DNA of 64,000 nucleotides from Holothuria scabra (Eukaryota > Echinodermata > Holothuroidea > Aspidochirotida > Holothuriidae): contig CM074187.1 of NCBI GenBank assembly GCA_037179385.1, positions 3,348,001 through 3,412,000 on the forward strand. Direction: 5' to 3'. Below the pieces are notes generated by a model. It was not told where the DNA came from, made no database searches, and was given only the letters and a program-made list of their open reading frames with translations. Position numbers and translations under genes: made by a program. Positions 12,191-22,619 of the stretch are shown in pieces; the stretch's first letter is position 1; every line of letters starts with the position of its first letter.

Positions 12191-15100
12191 GCCTTTTTTC
12201 TAGGACGCCAAAATTGAGTATCTTTACCTAACATATTTCGGACTGCAACTGGTATATATTCTTTCAAAAAATCTTTAAAAAGATAATGCACACATGAATG
12301 CAAATTAAAACATGTGGTACTAGTTGTTGCCTTCTAATTTGTGTTCGTTTTGTCTCAAAATTGTTCTGTATCTTTTCAATTACCTCTAATTTAATTTTCT
12401 AAGAAATTGTGCACTTGCCTTCAGTTTTTAAGGGGTATCTCACTTCTATAAGAACCCTCTGCTACGTGTGAGATTTCCTCGGTCCATTATATTTAGATGA
12501 ATAATACATCCGTCCTTTATATATAGATAAACAAAGCTGCAATAAATATTGAATGGATAGATGAATTTATTCTGCCTTATATTTATGCCTTTCAGACCAA
12601 CATGCACAGAACAAAATGTATTTTCCCGGGTAAGGCGAAGTTTTTCCGTCATATTGACTTTCCACCCTCCCATCTAACCCCACTACTCAGAGTTTACACT
12701 GCATGGTTTCATTTCATTTATTTATTTTTGGTTTATCACAACACAAGATTGAAAACAAGAATCACAAAGTAAATAAGTAACAGAGAGTGTGAAAGGAAGT
12801 GCACTTAGAAACCTTTTGGGGCTTGTCGAGAAGTGACACTCCCTAAAAAAAGAAGTAATAAAGAAAATACGAAGAAGGTTGAAAGTCGTTCCACCGTTTT
12901 TCAAATGTGATTTGAATGAATTCCCAACTTTTTCTTTTGCAGTAAGAGTTGACATCGATATTTCAACGAAACGGATTAAGCGATTTGGCATCAGTGAATG
13001 CATAAATAAATTTATCGTTAACATACAATTATAGAAATCATCAAAACAAGGTTTTGACTTTAATAATAAATTTTAAATTATTGATTGTTTTTTATGTAAT
13101 GTATTTGTTACCGATTACACGGTAAATTAGGATTTATTTCAGTGCTGACAGCCCCAGGGAACATCTCTAATCGGCATGCCCACGAATGGTTATTAACTCT
13201 AAAATTAATAATACGGTAAGTTTGAAAAAAATCACATAGTTCAAAGCAAGATTGTTTCGGTACTTCGAAGTGAAAAATGTATTATGACGGAATTTTTTGT
13301 CCAATTATCTTGAGAATTTGGAGAACTATTTTAAGAGTCTGGACGCTCATGGATAGCACACACATATTTCAATTCGAAGTAATACTGCACAGAAGGGGTC
13401 AGTGTATTTGTCTAGCAACACTTTCGTATTTTCAGAAGTAAAATCCAAAATTGCTTTACCAGCCTAGGTATAAACAGTTACCTACATTTCAAAACATAGC
13501 TGTCACTTTAAAAGTCACCTTCCTATTGTACACTTTGCTCCAGCATGTGTATTTTGTATTCACCATACATGATTTGTTTCAAAGAAGGAGCCACATTTTG
13601 TCTGGCTGGTGACCACCGCCATTTTATTGCTGCACTCTTCGCTGACTTTAATTAAACACAATTACATGGATGTTTTTTCAAGCAAAGCTTTCGAGCATGC
13701 GACACGATACTCGCTTCCTTCATGTCCCCAAAAGGTAAAAAGGACATGTAGAAAATATTAAAAAATGAAATAAACTTAATCACACAAAAAACAATCACTA
13801 TTAATAAATAAGAAAAAGATCATCGAAAAATGTTAAAAAGGTGATCCTTAATCAAACATGAAAACAATAATAATGGCTCAAGTTAATCCCAATTGATGTA
13901 AACTAAAAAGAAGACAGAAATATGAAAATGGTCAAACAATCGGATGAACAAAAAAAAACCCACTAAAAAACACTGAAAAATTATCCAAAGCGATAGAAAA
14001 TTCAAAAAAGAGTTAACAGGTTTCAAAATTTGAAAAGGACGAAATATTTAAAATATTAAAAAAAAGTGCCGAAAGGCAAAAAAACCAATGACAATGCAAA
14101 CTTTCTACCTAGTGTTACTACTGAAAATAAAAAGAAGAACAAGTTGGAGTATCATTGCATAATTTTTTAGCGTTGCATGCATTAAAAAAATATAAGCGAT
14201 TTGCAATACGATTGAAATTTACTCCCACAGAAATGATAGTTGCACGTCCCAAGACTATGCGAGACACTTGAAACATTTGTGAAAAGACATTGCTCGAACA
14301 AAATACAAACTTTGCACAAAAAAAGAAAAAAAACAGTTTCCCAAAATTTCAGAGGGCGTCCTTTGAACCGGTACAAAAACGTTCCAGCCCGCGAGAAGGG
14401 GAATGGCTTGCGACTGTACTGCACTGCATGTAATTGTGTTCATACTCACACAAGGTTTCCCGAAGACAACATAGACTTTTTGGAACCAGATCCAGATCCA
14501 GATCTTCAGATTATCAACGTTTCTAAACAGGCAAAGAAACATGGATAGATAAAAAAGATCATTTGTAAGAAACACACATTTATAAGTACTGCTCAACGAG
14601 CAGGTGTGGACGTCCACCCCTATCAAGTAAAGATATGTTCTCAATTATCGAAAGTACTCTGTGAAACTGTTTCTCCACCTTTAAGTGGATCACCTTTTTC
14701 TTTCTTAAGATTTGAGTGAGCCCACCATCTCATCATTTCATATTAATTACCTCATTTGAACCTTTGTGTACTTTAATCAGGTTTAAAACACCGTTTTAAA
14801 CCTCTACATAACAAAATCACATTACAGCACAAACAAAGTTAAGTCATACTAAAATGGTGGATTGTTCTCCTGTTTGCTTTGACAATCAAACATGAGCTTG
14901 ATGTAGTCAATACCCATTTTTATCTTTTGGTAAACAGGATCTATTTACAATTGCGGGGCATTATTGCATTGAATTGAATATCCTATTCCGTTTACTTATG
15001 TTAAGCTTTATTCATTCGCCACGAGGTAAAATGCACAAAATTATGGCAGACCTTATGAAGATATTACCTAGAAAGCTATGGGGATATTTCCAAATGCAAA

Positions 15101-15991
15101 ACACTTTCAAATTTAATTTAATTTTTGTTTTTGGTTTTACCTGTGGCGATAAATTTCCACCGCAGTGTTTCAATGGATAATGCAGAACAAAACGGAGTAC
15201 GAAGATCTACTTGCATGAATTTTTAACATCTACACGCGGTCTCCACGGGAGCATTTGAATTTGTTCGAAAACGCTTGACAAGACGTAACTAGCTCCTTCA
15301 TGCGAAAACAGCCAATCACGGCCATCCGAGGCTCAAGATGCCCATTTTGCACAAACAATACGTTGTGAGGTATGTTAGGTTGTAAGCATATGAAAACGTT
15401 ATCCACGAGAAGTCACTTTTAAGCCCATGGCTTTTTCACAAACCCTGGTTTGGTAACATATCAAAATAATAAATGGAAAGGTAAACAGTTGGGTCTAAAG
15501 CAATTATCTGGGCAACCGCATGTTTTAGTTCAAGTTAGTTTTCAAAACTAAAAAAAAGATTTAATGTATCTTGCTATACATGACAAAAGGTCATTTATTC
15601 GGGTTAAGGATTTAAGTCACTATTTTTATCAGTGTATGCTCTGTTTTATTACATAACTCCATGACTGCATGAGGCAACTTAATACAATTCGAATCATTTG
15701 ATCTTTTTTCTGCAGTACTTTCCGAGGTATAGACCTGCTTTGTAGCAATTTCAGTCCTTTTATAAACTGATCTATTTATGTATGCCTTACTGGTTTTTCA
15801 AGTTGAATGGTCTCGCAAGGACAGTTATGATAGACATTGATGTTGGATCTCGTCTCGGAATACTGCTGGCAAAATAAAATTGATTTGTATGATGAATATA
15901 TGTTCACTCTTTGCCTGGAAATTTCAGGATACATAATCTGTTCATAATTTTCCGTTATATGAAAGTAAATATCTAACATTGTGAGAAATAT
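12191..15991. other. No gene recognised; possible LINE 3' tail and A-rich tract
   Basis: 12,708-13,025 starts with a TTTCATTTCATTT string also seen at the 3' end of the LINE scrap near 39,079. It could be a LINE 3' UTR on the minus strand, but no protein similarity supports this. 13,720-14,160 is strongly A-rich with many short A runs. The rest shows nothing. Confidence 0.4.
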
Positions 15992-16776
15992 GTACAAAGT
16001 TGAATCAGGGAGCTGTAAGGGAAGGAGAAGCATCTACCTACTCTGTCAGACAACAGGTACTTGCAAATAATAAAACCCTTTTCAGGCACCGAAATTTGAC
16101 TGACAGTTCACTTTGTTTTTATTGCTGCCTTTTGTTGACTTCCCTACTTAATGATGACCTCCTTCATTTCAAGTGCAGTAAACCTGTAACAAAGACCATT
16201 GTCAAGATGCTGCTTTTAAAGATATCTGCTCAGCCAAAACATGTAAAACGTTTCCATAGTTTTTTATTTAAACGACTGACAGTCACTTTTATTTGCATTG
16301 GTCTAATTCCTGAAATACCTCTAAAGTACAGCTCGCAATTCCATTATTATTCTAATTTCTTCATTAAAGAAGGAATCGACCTGTTTGAAAACTAAAGGAA
16401 GTCTAAATTTCGATGATGATCTTTCAAACGATTTGGGTTGTTCTTGAAATAGCGAATTTTAAAAAGTAACAATGCACCCTTTTAAAAAGGTATTACAATG
16501 CACCCTTTTAAAGTGTTACTTTCTGGCACTAGTTGAAACAAATTTTGCTTTCTTTGACGGATGGCAATGTAATGCTAACAGATGAAAATCATCCTAAGAG
16601 CTCTTTCAGATAAAGCAGGCGAGGAAAACATTTGTCTTCAATGCAAGATCCCTGTTACTTTTGAGGTATTTCAGGAATTAGACCAATGCAAAATTTAAGT
16701 GGCGGCTACACACGTAGGACAAAAAGGAGCATGCGTTGTTCCCCCTTCCCTTACAGCTCGCTGGTTGAATTTTGGA
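15992..16776. mobile_element. Foldback / non-autonomous DNA element
   Basis: The ends are imperfect inverted repeats: AGCTGTAAGGG at 16011-16021 pairs with CCCTTACAGCT at 16748-16758, with similarity extending outward through GTTGAATC/GGTTGAAT. Further in, a perfect 29-nt inverted pair occurs at 16292-16320 and 16664-16692. The two pairs are not concentric (offset about 215 nt), so the left arm seems to carry an insertion. A small tandem duplication (CAATGCACCCTTTTAAA) sits in the loop at about 16470-16512. No transposase is encoded. Confidence 0.6.
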
Positions 16777-17771
16777 GAACTTCAATCGTATTTGTAGAAT
16801 TTCGTAAAGTGTCTTAGGATGACAATGAGCTCATTGGAAGGATGAGATCATACCCTTTGCAACATTATTGCTATGTTCTTTTACAACAGTTCATTTACGC
16901 AAAAAATTGGTCTTTACTTCTTTTACTACTCAGCTGATTGGCCAAATCGCTATCCTTATTTTCAGAATTTGTATAATATTTCCACAAAATGTCAAAGTGT
17001 AAAAGTTTTCAACATATGTGTCATTAAAGAACGAAGAAAGATTTTTATTTTATAAAAAAATGCTATTGAAATGGAGTCATCTTCCAATCACTATCATTAT
17101 TTATCATTGTCATAATCTACGTCAGTATGCAAAAGACCCACTTACCTATTTTCTATCTATATGAGCATGAATTATATCGTCGGAACTTGCACTGGATTCA
17201 GATGACAAAATATGCCCATATAATATAGGTTTAAGTATCAAGATCAATTCATTACCCACTCATATTTTCCTCCCGGGCCTCGAAAAACCGCTGATAAGAA
17301 ACAAGTCACTTTTAATATAAGTGTAACTTTACATTTAAATCATTTTCGTTTTGTTACGGTATGAAGCGATATTTTGGCACGGTTTTAATTCAAGCATTTA
17401 AGCCATGATGTAGGAGATATCGATATCACATCAAGGATTGGAAGCATGAATGGATCACATTTGCCTTTGCCGAATATAGCAACATCTAGCTAGTAAAATG
17501 GCTGCAGCTAAAGTAGAGGCGTACATTTAACTATCAAAGGTTAAGAGCAGTCTGCCAAAACTAATTTTGAAGCAACAGCTAAATATTTCAATTTTCCTGT
17601 CACTTTTCTTCAAAGAATATCTCATAATGGTTCATTACTTCACTATTGCACATGCAATGTAAGCGAAGCAGTTACGTCTAGTGAATTTCACATTTAAGGA
17701 GAAAAAAATTGTCACATGACTCTCAACAGCCATCGTGAAACAGGGCGGTCTGCTACTGCACTTCCCCTTTA
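16777..17771. other. No gene recognised; holds dispersed core copy 2
   Basis: AT-rich sequence without coding signal. The dispersed core (GTCACATGACTCT) is at 17711-17732, just upstream of the palindrome that starts at 17772. Confidence 0.5.
17711..17732 (+). repeat. Dispersed repeat core, copy 2
   Basis: It matches the 4142-4165 copy over GTCACATGACTCT and continues as CAACAGCCA, closer to the 47.8 kb copy. See copy 1 for the family description. Confidence 0.4.
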
Positions 17772-18011
17772 AGTTCACACAAACACAACGAGTACCGCCC
17801 AGACCCGACTACGATTGAACCTGTTTAATCTTGCCGACGGCATACGACCCGACGGAATTGTAGTCGTGGGAGTGTTCACACCGCCCATACCCCAGCCGAC
17901 GCGTTGAACACTCCCACGACTACAATTCCGTCGGGTCGTATGCCGTCGGCAAGATTAAACATGTTCAATCGTAGTCGGGTATGGGCGGTACTCGTTGTGT
18001 TGGTGTGAACT
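17772..18011. repeat. Near-perfect palindrome, 107-bp arms, 26-nt loop
   Basis: Arms 17772-17878 and 17905-18011 are reverse complements with only three mismatches (about 97% identity). The loop 17879-17904 begins ACCGCCCATACCCC and echoes a string present inside the arms. The outer ends are AGTTCACAC / GTGTGAACT, like the GTGTGAAC strings common in PIF/Harbinger terminal regions. A Harbinger transposase exon lies 1.3 kb away. The high arm identity implies a recent origin or ongoing correction. Confidence 0.8.
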
Positions 18012-18569
18012 CGTCTTCGACGCGACAAACAGGCCTCATGCGGTTTGTCCAATCAGAGCGCAGCATTCACCCATGGTACACAGTTCCAGTTACGGCATGT
18101 TTTTATTGCGCAACACCGAGAGCAGGTGAGTACGTATCAAACCATGTTACAGTATATGCTACAGCTGCAGGCTTACTACTGTAGTACTAACCATGGCGAT
18201 GATGGCGGATTTTTGGACGGAGGCACGAATTCTTTGCAGTACGTCGGGGGTAGTTACGATGAAATTTCAAGGGGGGCCTTGGTATCAAATGGCAGAAGGG
18301 AAGAGGGTCAAATTTTGGGTAAAATTTGGAATGCCCCCCCCCCCCGGGTCAAACCCGTGCCAGAAGGCTTCTCCCTGGAAAAAGTTACGCCCTCCGTCAT
18401 AAAAACAAAAAGTTAACACTGTCTTAACACATTTTCGTAAGCCACTCCCTTTGAAAAATATTTCTCCTACTGAAAGCACAGATTTTGCTCCGTTAAGGAG
18501 CCTACGGTACCTTGTTTGACTACGGGTCTGCCCGTTAGATTTCTTTTCCAACGAGGGTATGGGCAAATC

Positions 18570-19042
18570 CGATTTTGGAATTTTAAAAAATGGCTTCAAG
18601 ATGGTGGTTAGGTTTAGAATAAAGGTTAGGGTTACGTTGCCTCGGGATATTTGGCATGCTTTTTCATAAACCTACGCCAGAATTGCTAGAAATGTAGAGA
18701 AACTGGCATTTTAGGAGCAAGGGGCGTGGCTAATTTCTTAGAAGTAAGTTGATTGGTCCATTGCCATGATTTGCCCTTGACCGCGTGGGAAAAAATTGCC
18801 CGGTATGCGACTTCACGTTTCCTAGGAGGCATAGGAAAGATTCATGCCAATGGACCAATCAGCTTCTTGGAAATAAACCAGACCCTTAATTTGAAAATAA
18901 CAGCGTTGTGATCCATTTTTTTATAATTCTGACACCGGATTCTGAAAGAACAGGGCAAATTTACCATGTCAACGTTACTCCAACCCTTTTTCTAACCCTA
19001 ACCATGATTTTGAAACTAATTTAATTTTTTTTGAAAAATGGT
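18570..19042. repeat. Foldback with two concentric inverted pairs
   Basis: The inner pair is 18740-18769 with 18842-18870 (GATTGGTCCATTG and its complement). The outer pair is 18579-18639 with 18970-19041 (GGTTAGGGTTA-type and its complement). Both share almost the same centre near 18805, so they are arms of one structure. The sequence between the two pairs is only weakly complementary. This suggests an old MITE or foldback whose mid-arms have diverged. Confidence 0.6.
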
Positions 19043-19299
19043 TTCTTCCCTAGGTCTACTACGAATAAAAAGAAGCGCACGACCTGCCCTGCGTGCGTTG
19101 GCGGACATTTTGGAGAGGCTGATGCTAACTCAATTTTACCATTATTTTCTTCACACAGAAAATTATGTTTCCATTGCCCTCTACCCCCACTACTTTTTCA
19201 GGTAAATATACGGAACTAATTGTGTTATAGAATGCAAATATGTAGCCTACATTCTAGCAGTAGCCTACCGGTATAGTTAAATTAGGCTATAGCTTACGC

Positions 19300-19656
19300 T
19301 CAAGTTTGCGGGAAGGTAGGCCTACCTGTTGCAAGAAAGCGGAGGGTGATCATTAGCCGCTGTCCAGGTTGTATGCTATCCCTGAAATTAGTATTTTGCC
19401 GCCTTATCTTAGGCGTCACTAACTCCTCTAAATGATGAAACTGCGCAGGAAAGAGTCTGGAGAAGTTGATAAATGAGGGCTGATCTTCATCCGCCAATTC
19501 ACGGCACAAGTTATGAAAAGCCCCTTGATGTTCTCGCCTCAGCAACAAGGTGTGGCTCCATAATTTTCCCTTTCTACTTCGGCGACGTTTCCATCGCTGC
19601 AGTAGCAGGACAATAGCTATTACTGTAGCCAATTTCTGTCTCCGAGTTAAAGGCAT
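19300..19656 (-). CDS. PIF/Harbinger (HARBI1-like) transposase, N-terminal exon
   Basis: The 118-residue frame starts at ATG 19656 with a basic N-terminus (MPLTRRQK; later RWKRRRSRKGKLW). It follows the HARBI1-family pattern: KGKLWSH, a GAFHNLCREL segment, FINFSRLFPAQFHHLEELV, IRRQNTNFRDSI and QRLMITLRFLATG. In Harbinger transposases this region precedes the DDE catalytic core, which cuts and pastes the element with a Myb-like partner. The frame diverges right after LATG, where the DNA reads ACAG|GTAGGC, a plausible splice donor, so this may be exon 1. I see no downstream DDE exon on the minus strand before the foldback at 18.57-19.04 kb, so the gene is truncated or its 3' exons were lost. 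There are no internal stops. Confidence 0.75.
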   Translation of the reverse strand: MPLTRRQKLATVIAIVLLLQRWKRRRSRKGKLWSHTLLLRREHQGAFHNLCRELADEDQPSFINFSRLFPAQFHHLEELVTPKIRRQNTNFRDSIQPGQRLMITLRFLATGRPTFPQT

Positions 19657-20639
19657 CTTAAAAACTGGAATCGATGTGGAGCGGAGATAACTTTTCGCAG
19701 TATTCTAATCTGTCTGTTCAGCGCGAAGCCAACTGCATGTTTGCAATGTATGCCTGCTAAGCGGACTGTGATTTTGCGTTGATGAATTGCCCACAATGGT
19801 TGTGCTGTACAGCAGAATAATGAACGAAATGACTCGAGAATAAGGAGCTATTCGTGTAGGGACCATCTTTTTTCTTCATTTTAACAAGTGTACAAAACGT
19901 AAGCGTGATGGAGGCGAAAGACATACGAACACTTCTTTTGAATAGTGGGGCGATGAATTTTGCGCTAAATCAGTCAGAGTAGACTAACGCCATGTGATAG
20001 ACCTACGAACTGGAGGTTGGAAGACGGGGTAAACCCCAAAGATATTATAAGCATATATTCCACACGTTTACTTACACTGTTGCTGAAATTGATTCCTCAT
20101 AGAGATGTAAATATCGGGGTGGAAGTGTAGATGAGACCTAGCGTTGACCAGTCTAACCGGCGATTCGTGTAAAAACTAAAGCCGGATTAGCAAAAAAAAA
20201 AAAAAAAAGAAAGAAATCCATCGTTCAAAGAGGTCAGTGTGCGTACGCTTTTACAACGCATTACATACGCGAAAAAGACATTTCTCAGTGTATTATCAGG
20301 ATTGTTGATGCAAACTTCTGCGTGTTCGGAAAACGAACGCACTTATAAAAGTGCGTCACTTGAAGATACTTTGCACAGAAAAAGACGGAACAAGTCCGTT
20401 AACTTCAAACCAGTCATTGTGCGTTCATGTTCAAGCATTTACGTAGGCCTAGAATACCGAGCCAATTAGAAATTACTTCCTTTTTAAGGGGAAAATTTTT
20501 CTTTCTATATTTATTTTCAAAATAACAAGTGTTAATAATTTTGTAAGACATTCGTTCGCCTACTGGCGGCTGGCAGATAAATCTGCAATAGCCGACTTGT
20601 ATTCATCCTCTTGCATGTAGGCACAAGCGTGCTGGGTGG
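19657..20639. other. No gene recognised; possible Harbinger 5' flank
   Basis: This is AT-rich with an A-run near 20190-20208. A GCGTGTTCG / CGAACGC mini-hairpin lies near 20320. A Myb-like second Harbinger protein was looked for and not seen. Confidence 0.4.
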
Positions 20640-20955
20640 AGGCGGCGGTCAGAGCAGGGAGGTGTTAGAGGTCCTAACACCTCCCTGGTCAGGGAGTAGC
20701 ACCGTAGTCTTCTAGAGCTTCTTTTTTCGACTTATTTTTTTTGAAGAATTCTTTTGCCTCATTTTGAGCGGAACTCCACCTGGTGCGGGGAGGTGCGTCC
20801 GCACGCACCCCCTCCTCCAGCCTACGTCCCAGGGAAATCACAGCCCTTAAGAGAAGCAAGCCAATGAGCCACAACTGGAAAAAAGGGCCGTGGCCAGCCC
20901 GACTTTGACAATTCGGTTAGAAATTGAGCCGTTAAAGCCCATCTAACTTACTAAT
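20640..20955 (+). repeat. SINE-like repeat sharing its tail with the 7.8 kb SINE
   Basis: The 3' part (about 20,845-20,955) matches the 7.8 kb SINE through AATGAGCCACAACTGG, GGGCCGTGGCC, the TTGAGCCGTTAAA-like stretch and CCCATCTAAC. The upstream part differs. It contains a perfect 14-bp hairpin (20655-20668 with 20674-20687, loop AGGTC). No intact A/B box pair was seen, so the head may belong to a different subfamily or be lost. Confidence 0.5.
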
Positions 20956-21635
20956 TCATACACCGAGTTCAGTCTTTGAAAGGACACGATACGCAAATTT
21001 TGGACAGTGTGAAAGGCCTACTTTAGAGCCTGTACACGCCAATAATTTCTTAATTGCGACCCAGAGGCCATAAAATGAACCATTTCAAATTTATTGTAGG
21101 GCCTAAATCTCAAACCTGGAATAGCCTGATTGATGGCGCGCCACGTGCAGCGTCGCTCCATCGATTAGTGTCGGAGCGGTGTGACATGGTATTTTCGTGG
21201 GTTTAGGAAGGCGCCAGAATGTTTACGATTTATGCAGATTTTCTACGACAGGTGAAGTCTTGTCGCGTCGTAGGTAGTCGTGCCGGTGTGTACCGGGCTT
21301 TAGAAGTAATTTAACACTACAATACAATTTCGTTAAAGTGATAGCTTCAATGTCTAAACTACAAACAATACCACAGTTATCAAAACGATGATTCCCTATG
21401 TTACATGATGGGAAATAGACAGAGTACATAATAGTTACATGTAAATTACGAGACAGAAAAGAAAAGAAAGGAAAAAAAGTAAAAAGGCACGTTGACCAGC
21501 TTCTCCGCCGAGAAATTTTCAGCGGTATTACTGCTAGGGATTGTTATGCCTAAACAATAGTTAGTCAACCATGTCCTAGGACAAAATAAGACGAGCATAT
21601 AGACTCAAACGAATGGTTAAACGTTGAAAAAAGTC
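20956..21635. other. No gene; Harbinger-type end motif near 21,300
   Basis: At 21,265-21,305 the strand reads GTCGCGTCGTAGG, then GTCGTGCC, then GGTGTGTACCGGGCTT. Its complement resembles GTGTGAAC/GACGCGACAA strings at 18,003-18,035 next to the palindrome. These may be the two terminal regions of the Harbinger element that contained the transposase exon, but the match is partial. The region next to 21,635 may contain more of the inverted LINE. Confidence 0.35.
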
Positions 21636-22460
21636 TCACCACAGTAGGAGGTGTTGAGGTAAAGTTAGTCCAAAAGACTGACAGGAAGCACCTCTCCATT
21701 TTCCTCCGCTAAAGGTTAATTTAGTCCCACTTTCATAGAGATCCTTAGCTTTGGACGACCATTTCTTCTTCTCAGTTAAGTCTAGTCTTGTTAGATCATC
21801 CACGATGAAAAACGGTTGGCCCTGCAGTGCTTATCGCCTGTACTTCATCATAAAAGATTTTGCTTTATACGATAGACAGCGAACAAGGATGTGAGGGTAT
21901 CTTTCGGGTGGGGCTCTGCCATCCCTGTGGCGCCGTGCAATGTGTAAATCAGGTGCGTCCTTAAATAGTGGGAACACCTTCTCTTTGACCAATTCTTCAC
22001 AGTTCTCGTTCTCAGAAACGGGTATACCAACGATTCTGAAATAATTTCTTCGTGAAAACCGCTCCAATTTGTTGGTATCCGTGGTTTTCAACTCAAAAGC
22101 ATTTTCCAATGCCGTAATTCTCTCAGCAAGCTGCTCGAAAAAGCTGCCCTTTTCCTCCACAACTCTCTCTAAGTCGTCAATTCTCCTACTCTGGAACTCC
22201 ACAGCTTTACTTGGGTCTTTTTCAAGCTTTGTATTAGACTTTTGTATTTCCTTCGTTGAGCGTTCATTGAGCGTTCAACGCTTTTTGAAATGAGTCTTTG
22301 GCGGATCTCCAGTTTTCAGATTCGTCATATCCACTGTCAGTCTCTTCGCGGAACTGGCTGTCACGGTTCGCTGTATTCTGCAGGAGGGTGGGTGTGGCAT
22401 TTGAAGATCTGGAACGTGTTGAAGATGAAAATGGTATGGCATGGTAGCTCGAGGATCCAC
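21636..22460 (-). pseudogene. Tx1/L1-like LINE ORF1 (coiled coil + RRM-like + CTD), inverted
   Basis: Reading one frame from about 22460 down to a TGA at 21636-21638 gives an L1-type ORF1p. It has a charged N-terminus, a heptad-like coiled coil (RRIDDLERVVEEKGSFFEQL), then the conserved RRM entry NKLERFSRRNYFRIVGIP. A C-terminal domain follows, with ALQGQPFFIVDDLTRLDLTE and FSGGKWRG. L1 ORF1p is the RNA-binding chaperone of the retrotransposition particle. The frame is broken by TGA at 22275-22277 and TAA at 21831-21833, so it is dead. It lies on the strand opposite to the ORF2 remnant that begins about 160 nt away, consistent with a 5' inversion. Confidence 0.8.
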
Positions 22461-22619
22461 AAACAGATTACAGAACCTCTACTTCCAAAAGTATATCAAT
22501 TCAATGGTGAAAAATCGCAGGAATCTCAGGCCCACAGAGGCTGTGTGTTTAGCCTGACATGCCTTAGGCTCGTCCCCCTAATAAAAATAAATCTTATAAT
22601 AGTGTAAAGTTATTAATTT

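Noticed and set aside
14460..14505. Tandem CCAGAT words (encoding DPDPD) considered as a coding repeat
   Set aside because: Only three units, and no support from the flanking frame.
18600..19010. Telomere-like GGTTAGGGTTA strings
   Set aside because: Only one or two units on each arm of a foldback. This is not an interstitial telomere array.
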